A stretch of DNA of 50,727 bases from Desulfobacteraceae bacterium (GTDB taxonomy: Bacteria; Desulfobacterota; Desulfobacteria; Desulfobacterales; SG8-13): positions 1-50,727 of the forward strand of contig JARFQH010000280.1 in assembly GCA_029287875.1 (NCBI GenBank). Reading direction: 5' to 3'. Of the stretch, positions 26,945 through 35,891 are shown piece after piece. The translations under genes were made by a program, and so were the position numbers. A model generated the notes under the pieces. It made no database searches and was not told the origin of the DNA. It worked only from the letters and a program-made list of their open reading frames with translations. Each line of letters begins with the position of its first letter. Position 1 is the first letter of the stretch.

Positions 26945-27991
26945 ATGACAAATATATCCAACACTTCGGCAAGCCGTGTCAGTGGTCTGAGTGACGGTAT
27001 GCGCGAGGCCCTGGGACAGTCCGAGGTCTTCCTGGCATTCCAGGAACGCCTTTCCCATGTCGCTGCGGTGAACCGGCCGGTCCTTTTGATCGGTGAGCGC
27101 GGTACCGGCAAGGAATTGGCGGCCTCTCGCCTGCACTACCTTTCGCGCCGCTGGCAGGGTCCACTCATTGCCCTGAATTGTGCTGCCCTTTCGGCGGCGC
27201 TGATCGAATCCGAGCTGTTCGGCTATGAGAAAGGGGCCTTTACGGGTGCCGCCCAGCGTCGGAGCGGACGCTTCGAAGCGGCCGACGGCGGCACGCTTTT
27301 CCTGGACGAAGTCGGAAACATTCCCCTGGAGGTGCAGGAGAAGATCCTGCGCGTGGTTGAATACGGCACATTCGAGAGAGTGGGCAGCACCGAGCTCATC
27401 GAAGCGGATGCCCGCATCATTGCCGCCACCAATGCGAATTTGCCGAATCTCGTTCGCACCGGCCGTTTCAAGCAGGATTTACTTGACAGGCTTTCTTTTG
27501 AAGTGCTGTTTTTGCCGCCGCTAAGAGACCGACGCGAAGATATTCTCCTTCTGGCCAATCATTTCGCGGCACGCATGTCTTTTGAATTGGGGCGGGAAGG
27601 TATCGTGCGTTTCAGCAGCAAGGCCGCCCGGGCTCTCGAAGAGTATTTTTGGCCGGGCAACATCCGCGAACTGAAAAACGTCGTCGAACGCGCTGTCTAC
27701 CGTTCGAACGCCTCTGTTGTGACCACAATAACTTTCGATCCCTTTGATAATCCATTCGAAACCCGGTCTGCCGATCCCTCACCGGCAGCTACACCAGACC
27801 AAGTTGCCGATGCCGTTCGGGCGCCAAAGCCAAAACCTTTCAAAAAGGCGATAATTGAATACGAGCGGCAACTCATAAAAGAGGCCTTGCAGGCAGCGCA
27901 GTTCAATCAAAAAAAAGCCGCCACAATGATGGGGTTGACCTATCATCAATTCCGCGGACTGTACCGGCGGCATCGTGCGCATCTTTCATAG
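26945..27991 (+). CDS. pspF: PspF-like sigma-54-dependent transcriptional activator
   Basis: [62 protein letters not shown]-terminal Fis-type HTH; divergent from pspA. Confidence 0.95.
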   Translation: MTNISNTSASRVSGLSDGMREALGQSEVFLAFQERLSHVAAVNRPVLLIGERGTGKELAASRLHYLSRRWQGPLIALNCAALSAALIESELFGYEKGAFTGAAQRRSGRFEAADGGTLFLDEVGNIPLEVQEKILRVVEYGTFERVGSTELIEADARIIAATNANLPNLVRTGRFKQDLLDRLSFEVLFLPPLRDRREDILLLANHFAARMSFELGREGIVRFSSKAARALEEYFWPGNIRELKNVVERAVYRSNASVVTTITFDPFDNPFETRSADPSPAATPDQVADAVRAPKPKPFKKAIIEYERQLIKEALQAAQFNQKKAATMMGLTYHQFRGLYRRHRAHLS

Positions 27992-28246
27992 GTTCATGGG
28001 CATTTCGGTGCCAGGAGAAAAGAAAGTTTGAGGAAATCCCCTGGCAGGCCTCAAGATTATTTTTTACCGTCGGCGTTTCCATGATGGAGCCATTGCGAAC
28101 GTAACGAGGTTTTTTTGCGGGGCGAACGGATTGCACTGCGTCGTGAGAATGGGGCGGCGGCTGCTATCCGGCCGGCAAATGATCTGCCAGCGAAAGTCGG
28201 TATTTCGGTCGACTGCCGAATATCGACACGGGTAGAAAAAAGGTGA

Positions 28247-28552
28247 TTAGAAAATGTTGTTGACCAACGACTCTTTGAGCATGTTGGCGGCAATCTTGTC
28301 GGCCCGTATGTCGTATGTGCCGTTTTCGATCTGCTGCTTCAACACGGCGACTTTGTCTTCACGGATGTCGGGCAGGTCCGGTAGAGCTTTTTGGGCTTTT
28401 TGCAGGTCCCGAGCGCTCTGGGAGAGTTCGACACTGTCCTCGCCGATATTGGCCTGCCCCTTCTCACCCTCGGTTTCGGCCGCCTGAGTATTTTGTTGAA
28501 CCTGGCTGACATACGGGGTTATTTGAATCGGATTCTTTTCCGTGATTTCCAT
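28247..28552 (-). CDS. flgM: Anti-sigma-28 factor FlgM family
   Basis: EDSVELSQSARDLQKAQKALPDLPDIREDKVAVLKQQIENGTYDIRADKIAANMLKESL. Confidence 0.92.
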   Translation of the reverse strand: MEITEKNPIQITPYVSQVQQNTQAAETEGEKGQANIGEDSVELSQSARDLQKAQKALPDLPDIREDKVAVLKQQIENGTYDIRADKIAANMLKESLVNNIF

Positions 28553-28723
28553 TTCAGAACTCCTTTTTATCCGATCGGGTCGACCATCGGATCCGGTTGC
28601 CTAAAAATTAACTCCTCCGGGGTCGCACTGCGAGATTCACGACCGCCTGCATTTGTTATCGGTCGATTCCCCCAGGGCTTTAGCGAATTTTTTAACAGAG
28701 GTTATTTTTTTTACGAAGACGGA

Positions 28724-29686
28724 TCAGTCTCGGCCGTCTTTTGTCTCCAGTCCACGGGAACCGAAGATCGGAACGTCTATCTTCAGGGCCGTGTGTCGTG
28801 CCTTGACGGTGTGGACCCGGTTGTCTTCCGTGATTTCGAAGGCTTCCAGATATTTTCGGGTCTCGAGTTCGCGCAGACCGCTCAGTACTTGGGTCCGAAG
28901 CCGGCCGGGTGCTTGCTGCGTGTCGAGATTGACTGAACGCGCCAGGCGGTGGAGATCGATCGAGAGCGTCTTTTCGTATTGGCCTTGGAAAAAACGGTAA
29001 AAGGCCTTGCTGACATCGCCTTTAAGTCCTGACCGAAAGCGCAGGTCGATGTTGGTCACAAAGCTCTCGGCGTACATTTCGATAAAATAGGGATTCACCG
29101 CAATCCGAACGATACCGCTCTCGCGGTCCAGGTCTCCGAAGCTGAGGATCGAACCGGTCATCTCCTTCAAGCAGCGCCGTTTTTTGCCACTGCCGCTTGT
29201 CAGCTCCAAGTCGATACGGGTTCCTGCCAGACGCTGAATGCTTCTCCAAATCGCCGTGAAGTTGGCCGCGGTGGGGGTAACGCCGGCGATACCACTCAGT
29301 TCAACCAGTGTTGATTCGAACGCCTCATTCTGGTAACGGCTCATCAGGCTCAGGAGACAGAAGAGCACGGTCTCGTCGAAGATTACCAGCAATTCGCCCA
29401 CCACCCGCATCCGTCCCCAGGCATTCACATCGCCTGAATCGAGCCGGACAAGCGGCCAGTCTTTCGATTTCGCTCGGTTCTTGAAGTGAAAGGGGGAGAC
29501 CCGGGTCAACATCGTCGGCATGAAACTGAAAAACCGTTGAACCGGCGGTTGGCGACTGAGGTGCCTGTCGACAAACAGGGCGGCCTCCCGGATCATTCGA
29601 CGGCCAATGAGCTGTTTGTCCACAAAAGAGAGAGTGCCGGTTGTTTTGTCAACCGGAGATAAAGGAGGATCCGGTGGCGTTTTCAT
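28724..29686 (-). CDS. TrfA/RepA-like winged-helix replication initiator-type protein
   Basis: Layout resembles IncP TrfA: RVVGELLVIFDETVLFCLLSLMSR..., IWRSIQRLAGTRIDLEL..., SKAFYRFFQGQYEKTLSIDLHRLARSV..., LRELETRKYLEAFEITEDNRVHTVKA. Confidence 0.65.
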   Translation of the reverse strand: MKTPPDPPLSPVDKTTGTLSFVDKQLIGRRMIREAALFVDRHLSRQPPVQRFFSFMPTMLTRVSPFHFKNRAKSKDWPLVRLDSGDVNAWGRMRVVGELLVIFDETVLFCLLSLMSRYQNEAFESTLVELSGIAGVTPTAANFTAIWRSIQRLAGTRIDLELTSGSGKKRRCLKEMTGSILSFGDLDRESGIVRIAVNPYFIEMYAESFVTNIDLRFRSGLKGDVSKAFYRFFQGQYEKTLSIDLHRLARSVNLDTQQAPGRLRTQVLSGLRELETRKYLEAFEITEDNRVHTVKARHTALKIDVPIFGSRGLETKDGRD

Positions 29687-29841
29687 CGCGGGCCCCGTAC
29701 CATTTTGTTGATCATTTTAAGCATCATAGAAGAAAATCGGTAGTGTGTCAAACTCGCGCCGTGTCCGCAAAATTTTTGATGAATGAATTATAAACTCCAA
29801 AATCCCAGGTTCTACCCAATCCTTCTTGTTGTTTGATTCAA

Positions 29842-29856
29842 TCCCGCAAGGCGGGA
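29842..29856. repeat. Short hairpin TCCCGC-AAG-GCGGGA
   Basis: Perfect 6-bp stem, 3-nt loop, adjacent to the 29882-30046 palindrome. Confidence 0.4.
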
Positions 29857-29881
29857 CTAATGCGCTCAAACAGTTGATCAC

Positions 29882-30046
29882 TTAAGGGTCACGGTAAGAA
29901 ACAATTCCACACGATTGCGCCGGATTATGGTTTGTCTACAAGGCACATCCACCTGCGCATATCGAGATACGTGTGGGTGGATGTAACGCAGTAGACGGAC
30001 CATAAGACAAGCAAGAGGTGGAATTATTTTTTGCCGGGGCCCTAAA
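29882..30046. repeat. 165-bp imperfect palindromic element (MITE/REP-like)
   Basis: Left TTAAGGGTCACGGTAAGAAACAATTCCAC...TTATGG-TTTGTCTAC...CACATCCACC and reverse-complement right arm TTAGGGCCCCGGCAAAAAATAATTCCAC...TTATGGTCCGTCTAC...TACATCCACCC; centre TATCGAGATA. Confidence 0.85.
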
Positions 30047-30330
30047 ACCCGGTCACCCGGCTCCATGCACAGGTTCACTGAGAAAGGCTTCGGCTCTGCA
30101 GCCGTCGTCACCTGGATTTTTTTCCATGCCGTATTAGATTACAATACTAAGGTAGGTGCCTGCGCCCGGATAAATTTTATCGAGTTGCAGCTGCTTTTCT
30201 CAATCACTCATCCGGACTCCGGCGCGTCATTTTTATGCACCATGCCGGCCCATAGGGCCGTGAGCGTTTAACACCTGTATGGTATCTCGGCCAGTTGACC
30301 ATTAATAACTCTGACAGAAGGGAGTCTGCC

Positions 30331-31311
30331 ATGTCAAAAGCGATTGTTATCAATCAAACCGGTGGCCCTGAGGTGCTGCGGTGGGTCGATTATGACCCCG
30401 GACAGCCGGGCCCCGGTGAAGTTCGACTTCGCCATGAAGCAGTTGGGTTGAATTTCATCGATGTCTATCACCGCACCGGTCTTTATCCACTGCCTTCCCT
30501 GCCGGCCGTACCGGGCATGGAGGGCAGCGGTACGGTTGAGGCCGTGGGTGACGGCGTTACCGAAGTGGCTGAAGGTGACCGTGTGGCTTACGCCGGCCTG
30601 CCGCCAGGGGCTTATGCCCAGGTGCGCCGGATTCCGGCCGACCGATTGGTTAAACTCCCGGAGAGCATCATGACACGCCAAGCGGCCGCCATGATGCTGC
30701 AGGGGATGACAGCCCGCTATCTGCTGCGCGGTTGCTTTGACGTCAAAGCCGGAGATACCATTCTGATCCATGCGGCTGCAGGTGGCGTGGGATCAATCGT
30801 CTGCCAGTGGGCCAAGCACCTCGGCGCCACCGTGATCGGCACGGTCGGGTCGGAAGAGAAAGCGGCCAACGCCACCGAAAACGGTTGCGATTATCCGATT
30901 CTCTATACGAAAGAGGAGTTTGTCGCGCGCGTCAAGGAAATAACGGAAGGCAGGGGCGTCGACGTGGTCTATGACTCCGTGGGTCAGGCAACCTTCATGA
31001 AGTCGTTGGATTGCCTGCGGCCCTTGGGAACGATGGTAAGCTTCGGGCAGTCCTCCGGACCGGTCGCGCCGCTCGAGCTCGGCCTCTTGTCGGCCAAAGG
31101 GTCTTTGTTTCTGACCCGGCCGACATTGATGACCTACACCGCGAAACGGGAAGATCTCCTAGTCCATGCACGTGATCTCTTCGAGGTCGTCGAGAAGGGG
31201 GTTGTCAAGGTGGAGATTCGACAAACCTTTCCGTTGTCCGATGCGGCCCGTGCGCACCGTGACCTGGAAGGCCGTCGGACAACCGGATCGTCAATCTTGC
31301 TGCCGGAATAA
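30331..31311 (+). CDS. Quinone oxidoreductase (zinc-independent MDR family)
   Basis: MSKAIVINQTGGPEVLRWVDYDPGQPGPGEVRLRHEAVGLNFIDVYHRTGLY...; ILIHAAAGGVGSIVCQWAKHLGATVIGTV. Confidence 0.95.
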   Translation: MSKAIVINQTGGPEVLRWVDYDPGQPGPGEVRLRHEAVGLNFIDVYHRTGLYPLPSLPAVPGMEGSGTVEAVGDGVTEVAEGDRVAYAGLPPGAYAQVRRIPADRLVKLPESIMTRQAAAMMLQGMTARYLLRGCFDVKAGDTILIHAAAGGVGSIVCQWAKHLGATVIGTVGSEEKAANATENGCDYPILYTKEEFVARVKEITEGRGVDVVYDSVGQATFMKSLDCLRPLGTMVSFGQSSGPVAPLELGLLSAKGSLFLTRPTLMTYTAKREDLLVHARDLFEVVEKGVVKVEIRQTFPLSDAARAHRDLEGRRTTGSSILLPE

Positions 31312-31461
31312 ATGGGCCTCGTTCGCCGCGGGCAGACGAGGCCGGCACCGCGGCGGCGGTTGGAAACGAAAACACCCGTCGAGACGGCAGGTGCAGCCCG
31401 ACGACAACATCGGTTACCCCGGACGCAAGCTAATTTTTTCGTTCCGATTTTTTATACAGTT

Positions 31462-32517
31462 TTATTTGCGAACTACCGGCGGTTGCGAAACCTCCGCAGT
31501 GCCGGTCGCATCCATGGCAAAAAGAGAGTTGAGTGTCTGCAGCATGTGCAACGGATTGACGTTGACGCCATTGACCTTGACACCCCAATGCAGATGCGGC
31601 CCGCTGACACGCCCAGTGGCGCCGGCAAGCCCGATTACCTGGCCCTTTTCGACCAACCGGCCCGGGGTGACGTCGATGCGGCTCAGATGAGCGTAGGTGG
31701 TGAACAGCCCGCTGCCGTGGTCGAGAATAACAATGTTGCCCGAATAAAAAAGGTTTTTCGCCAGACCCACGATGCCGGTATTGGCAGCGTAAATCGGGGT
31801 TCCGGTTGCGGCCCTGAAGTCGACCCCGCCGTGGTAACTCTTCAACTTGCCGTTCAACAGACGTCGGGTTCCATATGGACTCGTCACCAATCCATTCAGG
31901 GGACGCCGAAACGGTTCGTCCCAGAGTCGCTGCGGACGGCTGGCGGCATAAACGGTTCTGACTTCTTCGCTTTCCCGCTTGATCCGTTCCACGTCCTTCG
32001 GCGCCGGGGTTACGCGGCTGGGGGTGACCTGCAATTTTTCCGATTTGAAGCGGCGACTCAAAATTTTCAGTGGTACCGTGAGCTCGTGGTTTCCTTTGCC
32101 GTCACGCCATCCCAGGCCAATGATTTCTGTTCCGGGATTGCTGTGATAAGGAATGGCAATGAACCCGATCAAAACGTCACGGTCTTTGCGCGGATGCTCA
32201 AAAAGCGGGATGAGAGTGTCGTGAAACCGGAGCTGGATGTCGCTTACCGGCTGCCGGATGGCGATTTCCATCACCGCAACATCACCCACGGCGGCGGCTT
32301 CAGGGATCAGCCGGAGAGCGAGAGCGAGGCCGTCTTCGGTGCCGACAGTTGCGGCGAAGACGGGTAATTTGCCCCAAACGACGATGGCCAAAAAACCGGC
32401 CAAAACAGGTGGAACAATTTTTCGTACCACCGCCCATAATCGATAAAATTTTAAATTTTGCAAAGCGGATAGATAAATCTTGTTCACAAAGAAGAGTCCA
32501 CTTTTTTTCCGGTTCAT
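31462..32517 (-). CDS. M23 family metallopeptidase
   Basis: SYHGGVDFRAATGTPIYAANTGIVGLAKNLFYSGNIVILDHGSGLFTTYAHLS...GPHLHWGVKVNG. Confidence 0.95.
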   Translation of the reverse strand: MNRKKSGLFFVNKIYLSALQNLKFYRLWAVVRKIVPPVLAGFLAIVVWGKLPVFAATVGTEDGLALALRLIPEAAAVGDVAVMEIAIRQPVSDIQLRFHDTLIPLFEHPRKDRDVLIGFIAIPYHSNPGTEIIGLGWRDGKGNHELTVPLKILSRRFKSEKLQVTPSRVTPAPKDVERIKRESEEVRTVYAASRPQRLWDEPFRRPLNGLVTSPYGTRRLLNGKLKSYHGGVDFRAATGTPIYAANTGIVGLAKNLFYSGNIVILDHGSGLFTTYAHLSRIDVTPGRLVEKGQVIGLAGATGRVSGPHLHWGVKVNGVNVNPLHMLQTLNSLFAMDATGTAEVSQPPVVRK

Positions 32518-33458
32518 GCTTTCGGTTCCTTGTTAAAAGGCGTGGTTTCCAAGGCGGATCGGTCGGTTGCGGTCGTCTTTAACCGCAGCCGGTTACCGGC
32601 TGTCGTCAAAACAATGCCGCAAAGAATCAATACGATGCCCGGAAGATGATACGCTTGCAACCGTTCACTCAGAAATATGAAGGCCAACGTGATGCTGAAA
32701 ACCGGCATGAGGTGGACGAATATGCCGGCTTTATTGGCCCCGACTGCAGCCACGGCCTTGTTCCAGAAAATGTACGCCAGGACCGACGCGAACAGGGCGA
32801 TATAGAGTACCGCACCAACCGTTCCCTTGTCGACCATAAAGCCGGCGCCACGGGTGATTTCCCAAAAATAAAACGGGCTCAAGAACAACAATCCGGCTGC
32901 GATGATAAATCCTAAAAAACCGATCGGATCCAGATGCGGGGGGCGTTTGCGAAGCAAAACCGAGTAAACGGCCCAACTGAGGGCTGCCGCCAGGGTCCAG
33001 AGGTCGCCCCGGGAAAACCGGATGCTGAACAGCAGCGCCGGCTCGCCGCGGGTGATGATCCAGATCAATCCCGCAAATGACAGCAGTCCACCGAGGCATT
33101 GCAAGACGGATATTTTTTCCCTGAATCCGACCCACGACACGAAAACGATAAAAACCGGTGTGAGTGAATTGATCAAGACGGTGTTGATGACGGTGTTGGA
33201 CTGCAGGGCCAGGTAAATGAAGGTGTTGAAATTTGTGACCGAAAGAATCGCAAGCAAAAACAATAGCTTACAGTGCCGCCGGATCAAGGCCCTTTGCCGC
33301 ATCATCGGCCGCAGGGCGAAAGGAAGCAGCAGTGCCAGGGCGACGGCCCAACGCCAAAATGCCAATGAAACCGGCGGGACAAGACCGTGTATCCCCCTTC
33401 CAATGACAAAGTTTCCCGACCAGAACAACACGGTCAATGTCAGCAGTACATAAGGCAT
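32514..33458 (-). CDS. EamA/DMT-family transporter
   Basis: MPYVLLTLTVLFWSGNFVIGRGIHGLVPPVSLAFWRWAVALALLLPF...; stop overlaps the M23 start. Confidence 0.93.
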   Translation of the reverse strand: MPYVLLTLTVLFWSGNFVIGRGIHGLVPPVSLAFWRWAVALALLLPFALRPMMRQRALIRRHCKLLFLLAILSVTNFNTFIYLALQSNTVINTVLINSLTPVFIVFVSWVGFREKISVLQCLGGLLSFAGLIWIITRGEPALLFSIRFSRGDLWTLAAALSWAVYSVLLRKRPPHLDPIGFLGFIIAAGLLFLSPFYFWEITRGAGFMVDKGTVGAVLYIALFASVLAYIFWNKAVAAVGANKAGIFVHLMPVFSITLAFIFLSERLQAYHLPGIVLILCGIVLTTAGNRLRLKTTATDRSALETTPFNKEPKA

Positions 33459-33576
33459 GATGGCACTATTGATCTTATAATAGACATGGTTTACCCATTG
33501 TAAAACCGCTATTATTTCGGTTGCGTTGCGGACCAACCGCTTTTTCAGACCGCCCGTTTAGGAAAACAGAAAAAAA

Positions 33577-35109
33577 GTGCGGAAAACCAACGGACACGCT
33601 CAACCGTTCATCACACTGGACCGGGTTACGATTCGGGTCAGGGATAGACGCCTTTTCTCGGGAGCCAGTTGGGAAATCGCCACCGGCCAACACTGGGCGG
33701 TCATTGGACCCAACGGTGCCGGCAAGACATCCCTGGTCAGGGCCCTCGCCGGGCAGGTGCCGGTCGTCGATGGTAACATCAAATACCATGACCCTGGTCT
33801 GGTGCCGCCCGTCGTCGGTTATCTTTCGTTTGAATCCCACCAAAATCTGATCGCTCGAGAGGAGACCCGGGATGATTCCCGTTTTTTCAGCGGCGATTTC
33901 GACAGCTTTCTTTCCGTTCGGCATCTACTTCTGTCGGTAGTGCCGGCATCGGGTTTTCAGACACCGGCGCTCGATCGGGTCGGTGAGCGGCTGGAAATCG
34001 CCGGATTGCTCGACAGGCCCGTGCGCCGGCTTTCCACCGGTGAAATACGCCGGGTGCTCATGGCTCGCGAAATCCTCAAATCACCCCGCCTTCTCATCCT
34101 GGATGAACCTTTCGAAGGGTTGGATACACAGGGGCGCCGGCGAATAAAGGCCCTTATCAGGGCAACGATCGAAGGGCAGATCCCGGTTATTCTGGTCACC
34201 CATCGCCTGGCCGAGATTCCTTCCGCCGTGAGCCACATCCTGGCAGTCAAGAACGGTCGCATCGTGTATCAGGGGAGGCGCCCGGCGACTCTGAACCGAC
34301 AAGACCTGGAGCGCCTCTACGCACCCGGAAAACGGCGTGAGATTGCATTGCCGGTTCGCCCGCAGCCCAGGGTCTGCGGCCACAGGGCGGCCGGGCGGGT
34401 GCTGATCGACATGCAACAGGTGACGGTGCGTTACGGCAATGTGACGGTACTCGACAACCTGAACTGGACCGTAAGGACGGGTGAAAATTGGGCCATCGTC
34501 GGTCCGAACGGTTCGGGCAAAACGACTTTGCTGAGCCTGGTGGCCGGCGACAACCTCCAGGCTTACGCCAATTCAATCGAATTGTTTGGACGCCGTCGGG
34601 GTTCCGGTGAAACCATCTGGGACATCAAACAGCAGCTTGGCCTGGTCTCATCCGAGTTTCAAATTCGTTACCGCAAACCGCTTCGTGCCTTTGAGGTCGT
34701 TGTGTCGGGATTTTTCGATTCGGTTGGCCTTTACCGTCAGGCTTCGTGCCGTCAGTGTCGAATCGCTTTTGCATGGATGAAACAGCTGGGATGTGCCGAC
34801 AGGGCCAAACGGTTTTTTCAAAACCTATCGCAGGGAGAGCAGCGGTTGGTTTTGCTCGCGCGGGCCATGGTCAAATCGCCGCTGATGTTGATTCTGGATG
34901 AGCCGTGTCAGGGCCTGGACCGATTCGCCAGAAGTCGCCTCCTCGATCTTCTCGACCGGATGGGGCGTGAATCGGAGACGTGTCTGCTCTATGTGACCCA
35001 CTACCCAGCCGAGATTCCGGCGTGCACCACCCACGTTCTGCGCTTCGAGATGTCGACAACCGGGGGGTATCGGGCTCGTCAGGTAACCCTTAACAGCAAG
35101 CGGGTGTGA
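33577..35109 (+). CDS. Tandem ABC ATPase (ModF-like)
   Basis: Two Walker A motifs (GPNGAGKTS, GPNGSGKTT), signatures LSTGEIRRVLMA and LSQGEQRLVLLA, Walker B LLILDEPFEGLD and LMLILDEPCQGLD. Confidence 0.9.
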   Translation: MRKTNGHAQPFITLDRVTIRVRDRRLFSGASWEIATGQHWAVIGPNGAGKTSLVRALAGQVPVVDGNIKYHDPGLVPPVVGYLSFESHQNLIAREETRDDSRFFSGDFDSFLSVRHLLLSVVPASGFQTPALDRVGERLEIAGLLDRPVRRLSTGEIRRVLMAREILKSPRLLILDEPFEGLDTQGRRRIKALIRATIEGQIPVILVTHRLAEIPSAVSHILAVKNGRIVYQGRRPATLNRQDLERLYAPGKRREIALPVRPQPRVCGHRAAGRVLIDMQQVTVRYGNVTVLDNLNWTVRTGENWAIVGPNGSGKTTLLSLVAGDNLQAYANSIELFGRRRGSGETIWDIKQQLGLVSSEFQIRYRKPLRAFEVVVSGFFDSVGLYRQASCRQCRIAFAWMKQLGCADRAKRFFQNLSQGEQRLVLLARAMVKSPLMLILDEPCQGLDRFARSRLLDLLDRMGRESETCLLYVTHYPAEIPACTTHVLRFEMSTTGGYRARQVTLNSKRV

Positions 35110-35723
35110 TTCTTGGCCGGATCCTCGTCGATCATGCCGTTTTCCTCGATATCGGCCACAAAAGCCTTGACCAGGTCCGGACACAGCTCGTGGTTTGCCA
35201 TCCGGCGCAGGATGACAAACGCTTCGGCACAGGTCTTTCTTTTCTGATAGGGACGATCTGTGGTAATGGCGTCGAAACAATCGACGACGCTGATAATTCT
35301 GGCGCCCAGCGGAATATCATCGGACTTCAGGCCGAACGGATACCCCGACCCGTCCATCCGTTCGTGGTGGTAATGAATATAATCGAGCACGGGCAAAAGG
35401 CTATCGATTCCCTTCAGCAGGGATACCCCGATGTCGGGATGCCGACGGACTTCCGCCAACAACTCCCCTGCCAACTGGTCGGTTTGGTTGCTGAAGATGC
35501 GGTCGCTGAGGCCGATTTTGCCGATATCGTGCAGCAAACCGCCAATGCCGATGTTTCTGATTTCTTCCGAGGGCAGTCCCAACCGGTGTGCGAGCCGCAT
35601 GGCATAGAGCGCTACCCGCCGGGCATGTCCCTCGGTATATTGATCTTTTGTTTTGAGTGCGGAATTGATGGCACTTAATTTTTGAAAATCGGAAGCCAAC
35701 GCTTCCGGACAGGTGCTTTCCAT
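35079..35723 (-). CDS. HD-GYP domain protein
   Basis: GHARRVALYAMRLAHRLGL, LLHDIGKIGL, HHERMDGSGYPFGLKSDDIPLGARIISVVDCFDAIT. Confidence 0.93.
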   Translation of the reverse strand: MESTCPEALASDFQKLSAINSALKTKDQYTEGHARRVALYAMRLAHRLGLPSEEIRNIGIGGLLHDIGKIGLSDRIFSNQTDQLAGELLAEVRRHPDIGVSLLKGIDSLLPVLDYIHYHHERMDGSGYPFGLKSDDIPLGARIISVVDCFDAITTDRPYQKRKTCAEAFVILRRMANHELCPDLVKAFVADIEENGMIDEDPAKNHTRLLLRVT

Positions 35724-35891
35724 TTATTGTCGTTTATCCGTTTTATTATAGAGTTCAGTTGCCTGGCAGACGCTTGACAGTCTGGTTTTTCATTCCAGGC
35801 GCTTCAATTGTCACAAATCCATTTCTTCACGGTAAAGCCGTGCAGACGGCGGTGTAAATCAGTGGGTGTATAGAAAATGGCATACCGGATG

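Noticed and set aside
29831-29866. Possible CRISPR repeat (GTTTGATTCAATCCCGCAAGGCGGGACTAATGCGCTC)
   Set aside because: Single occurrence with no spacer-repeat periodicity or cas genes; treated as an isolated hairpin.
29878-30111. 77-aa minus-strand ORF
   Set aside because: Overlaps the 165-bp palindrome; the palindrome explains the sequence better than coding.
30065-30271. 68-aa plus-strand ORF upstream of the quinone oxidoreductase
   Set aside because: Low-complexity intergenic translation without clear SD or domain.
31312-32367. 351-aa plus-strand ORF
   Set aside because: Antisense to the M23 peptidase, which has clear motifs.
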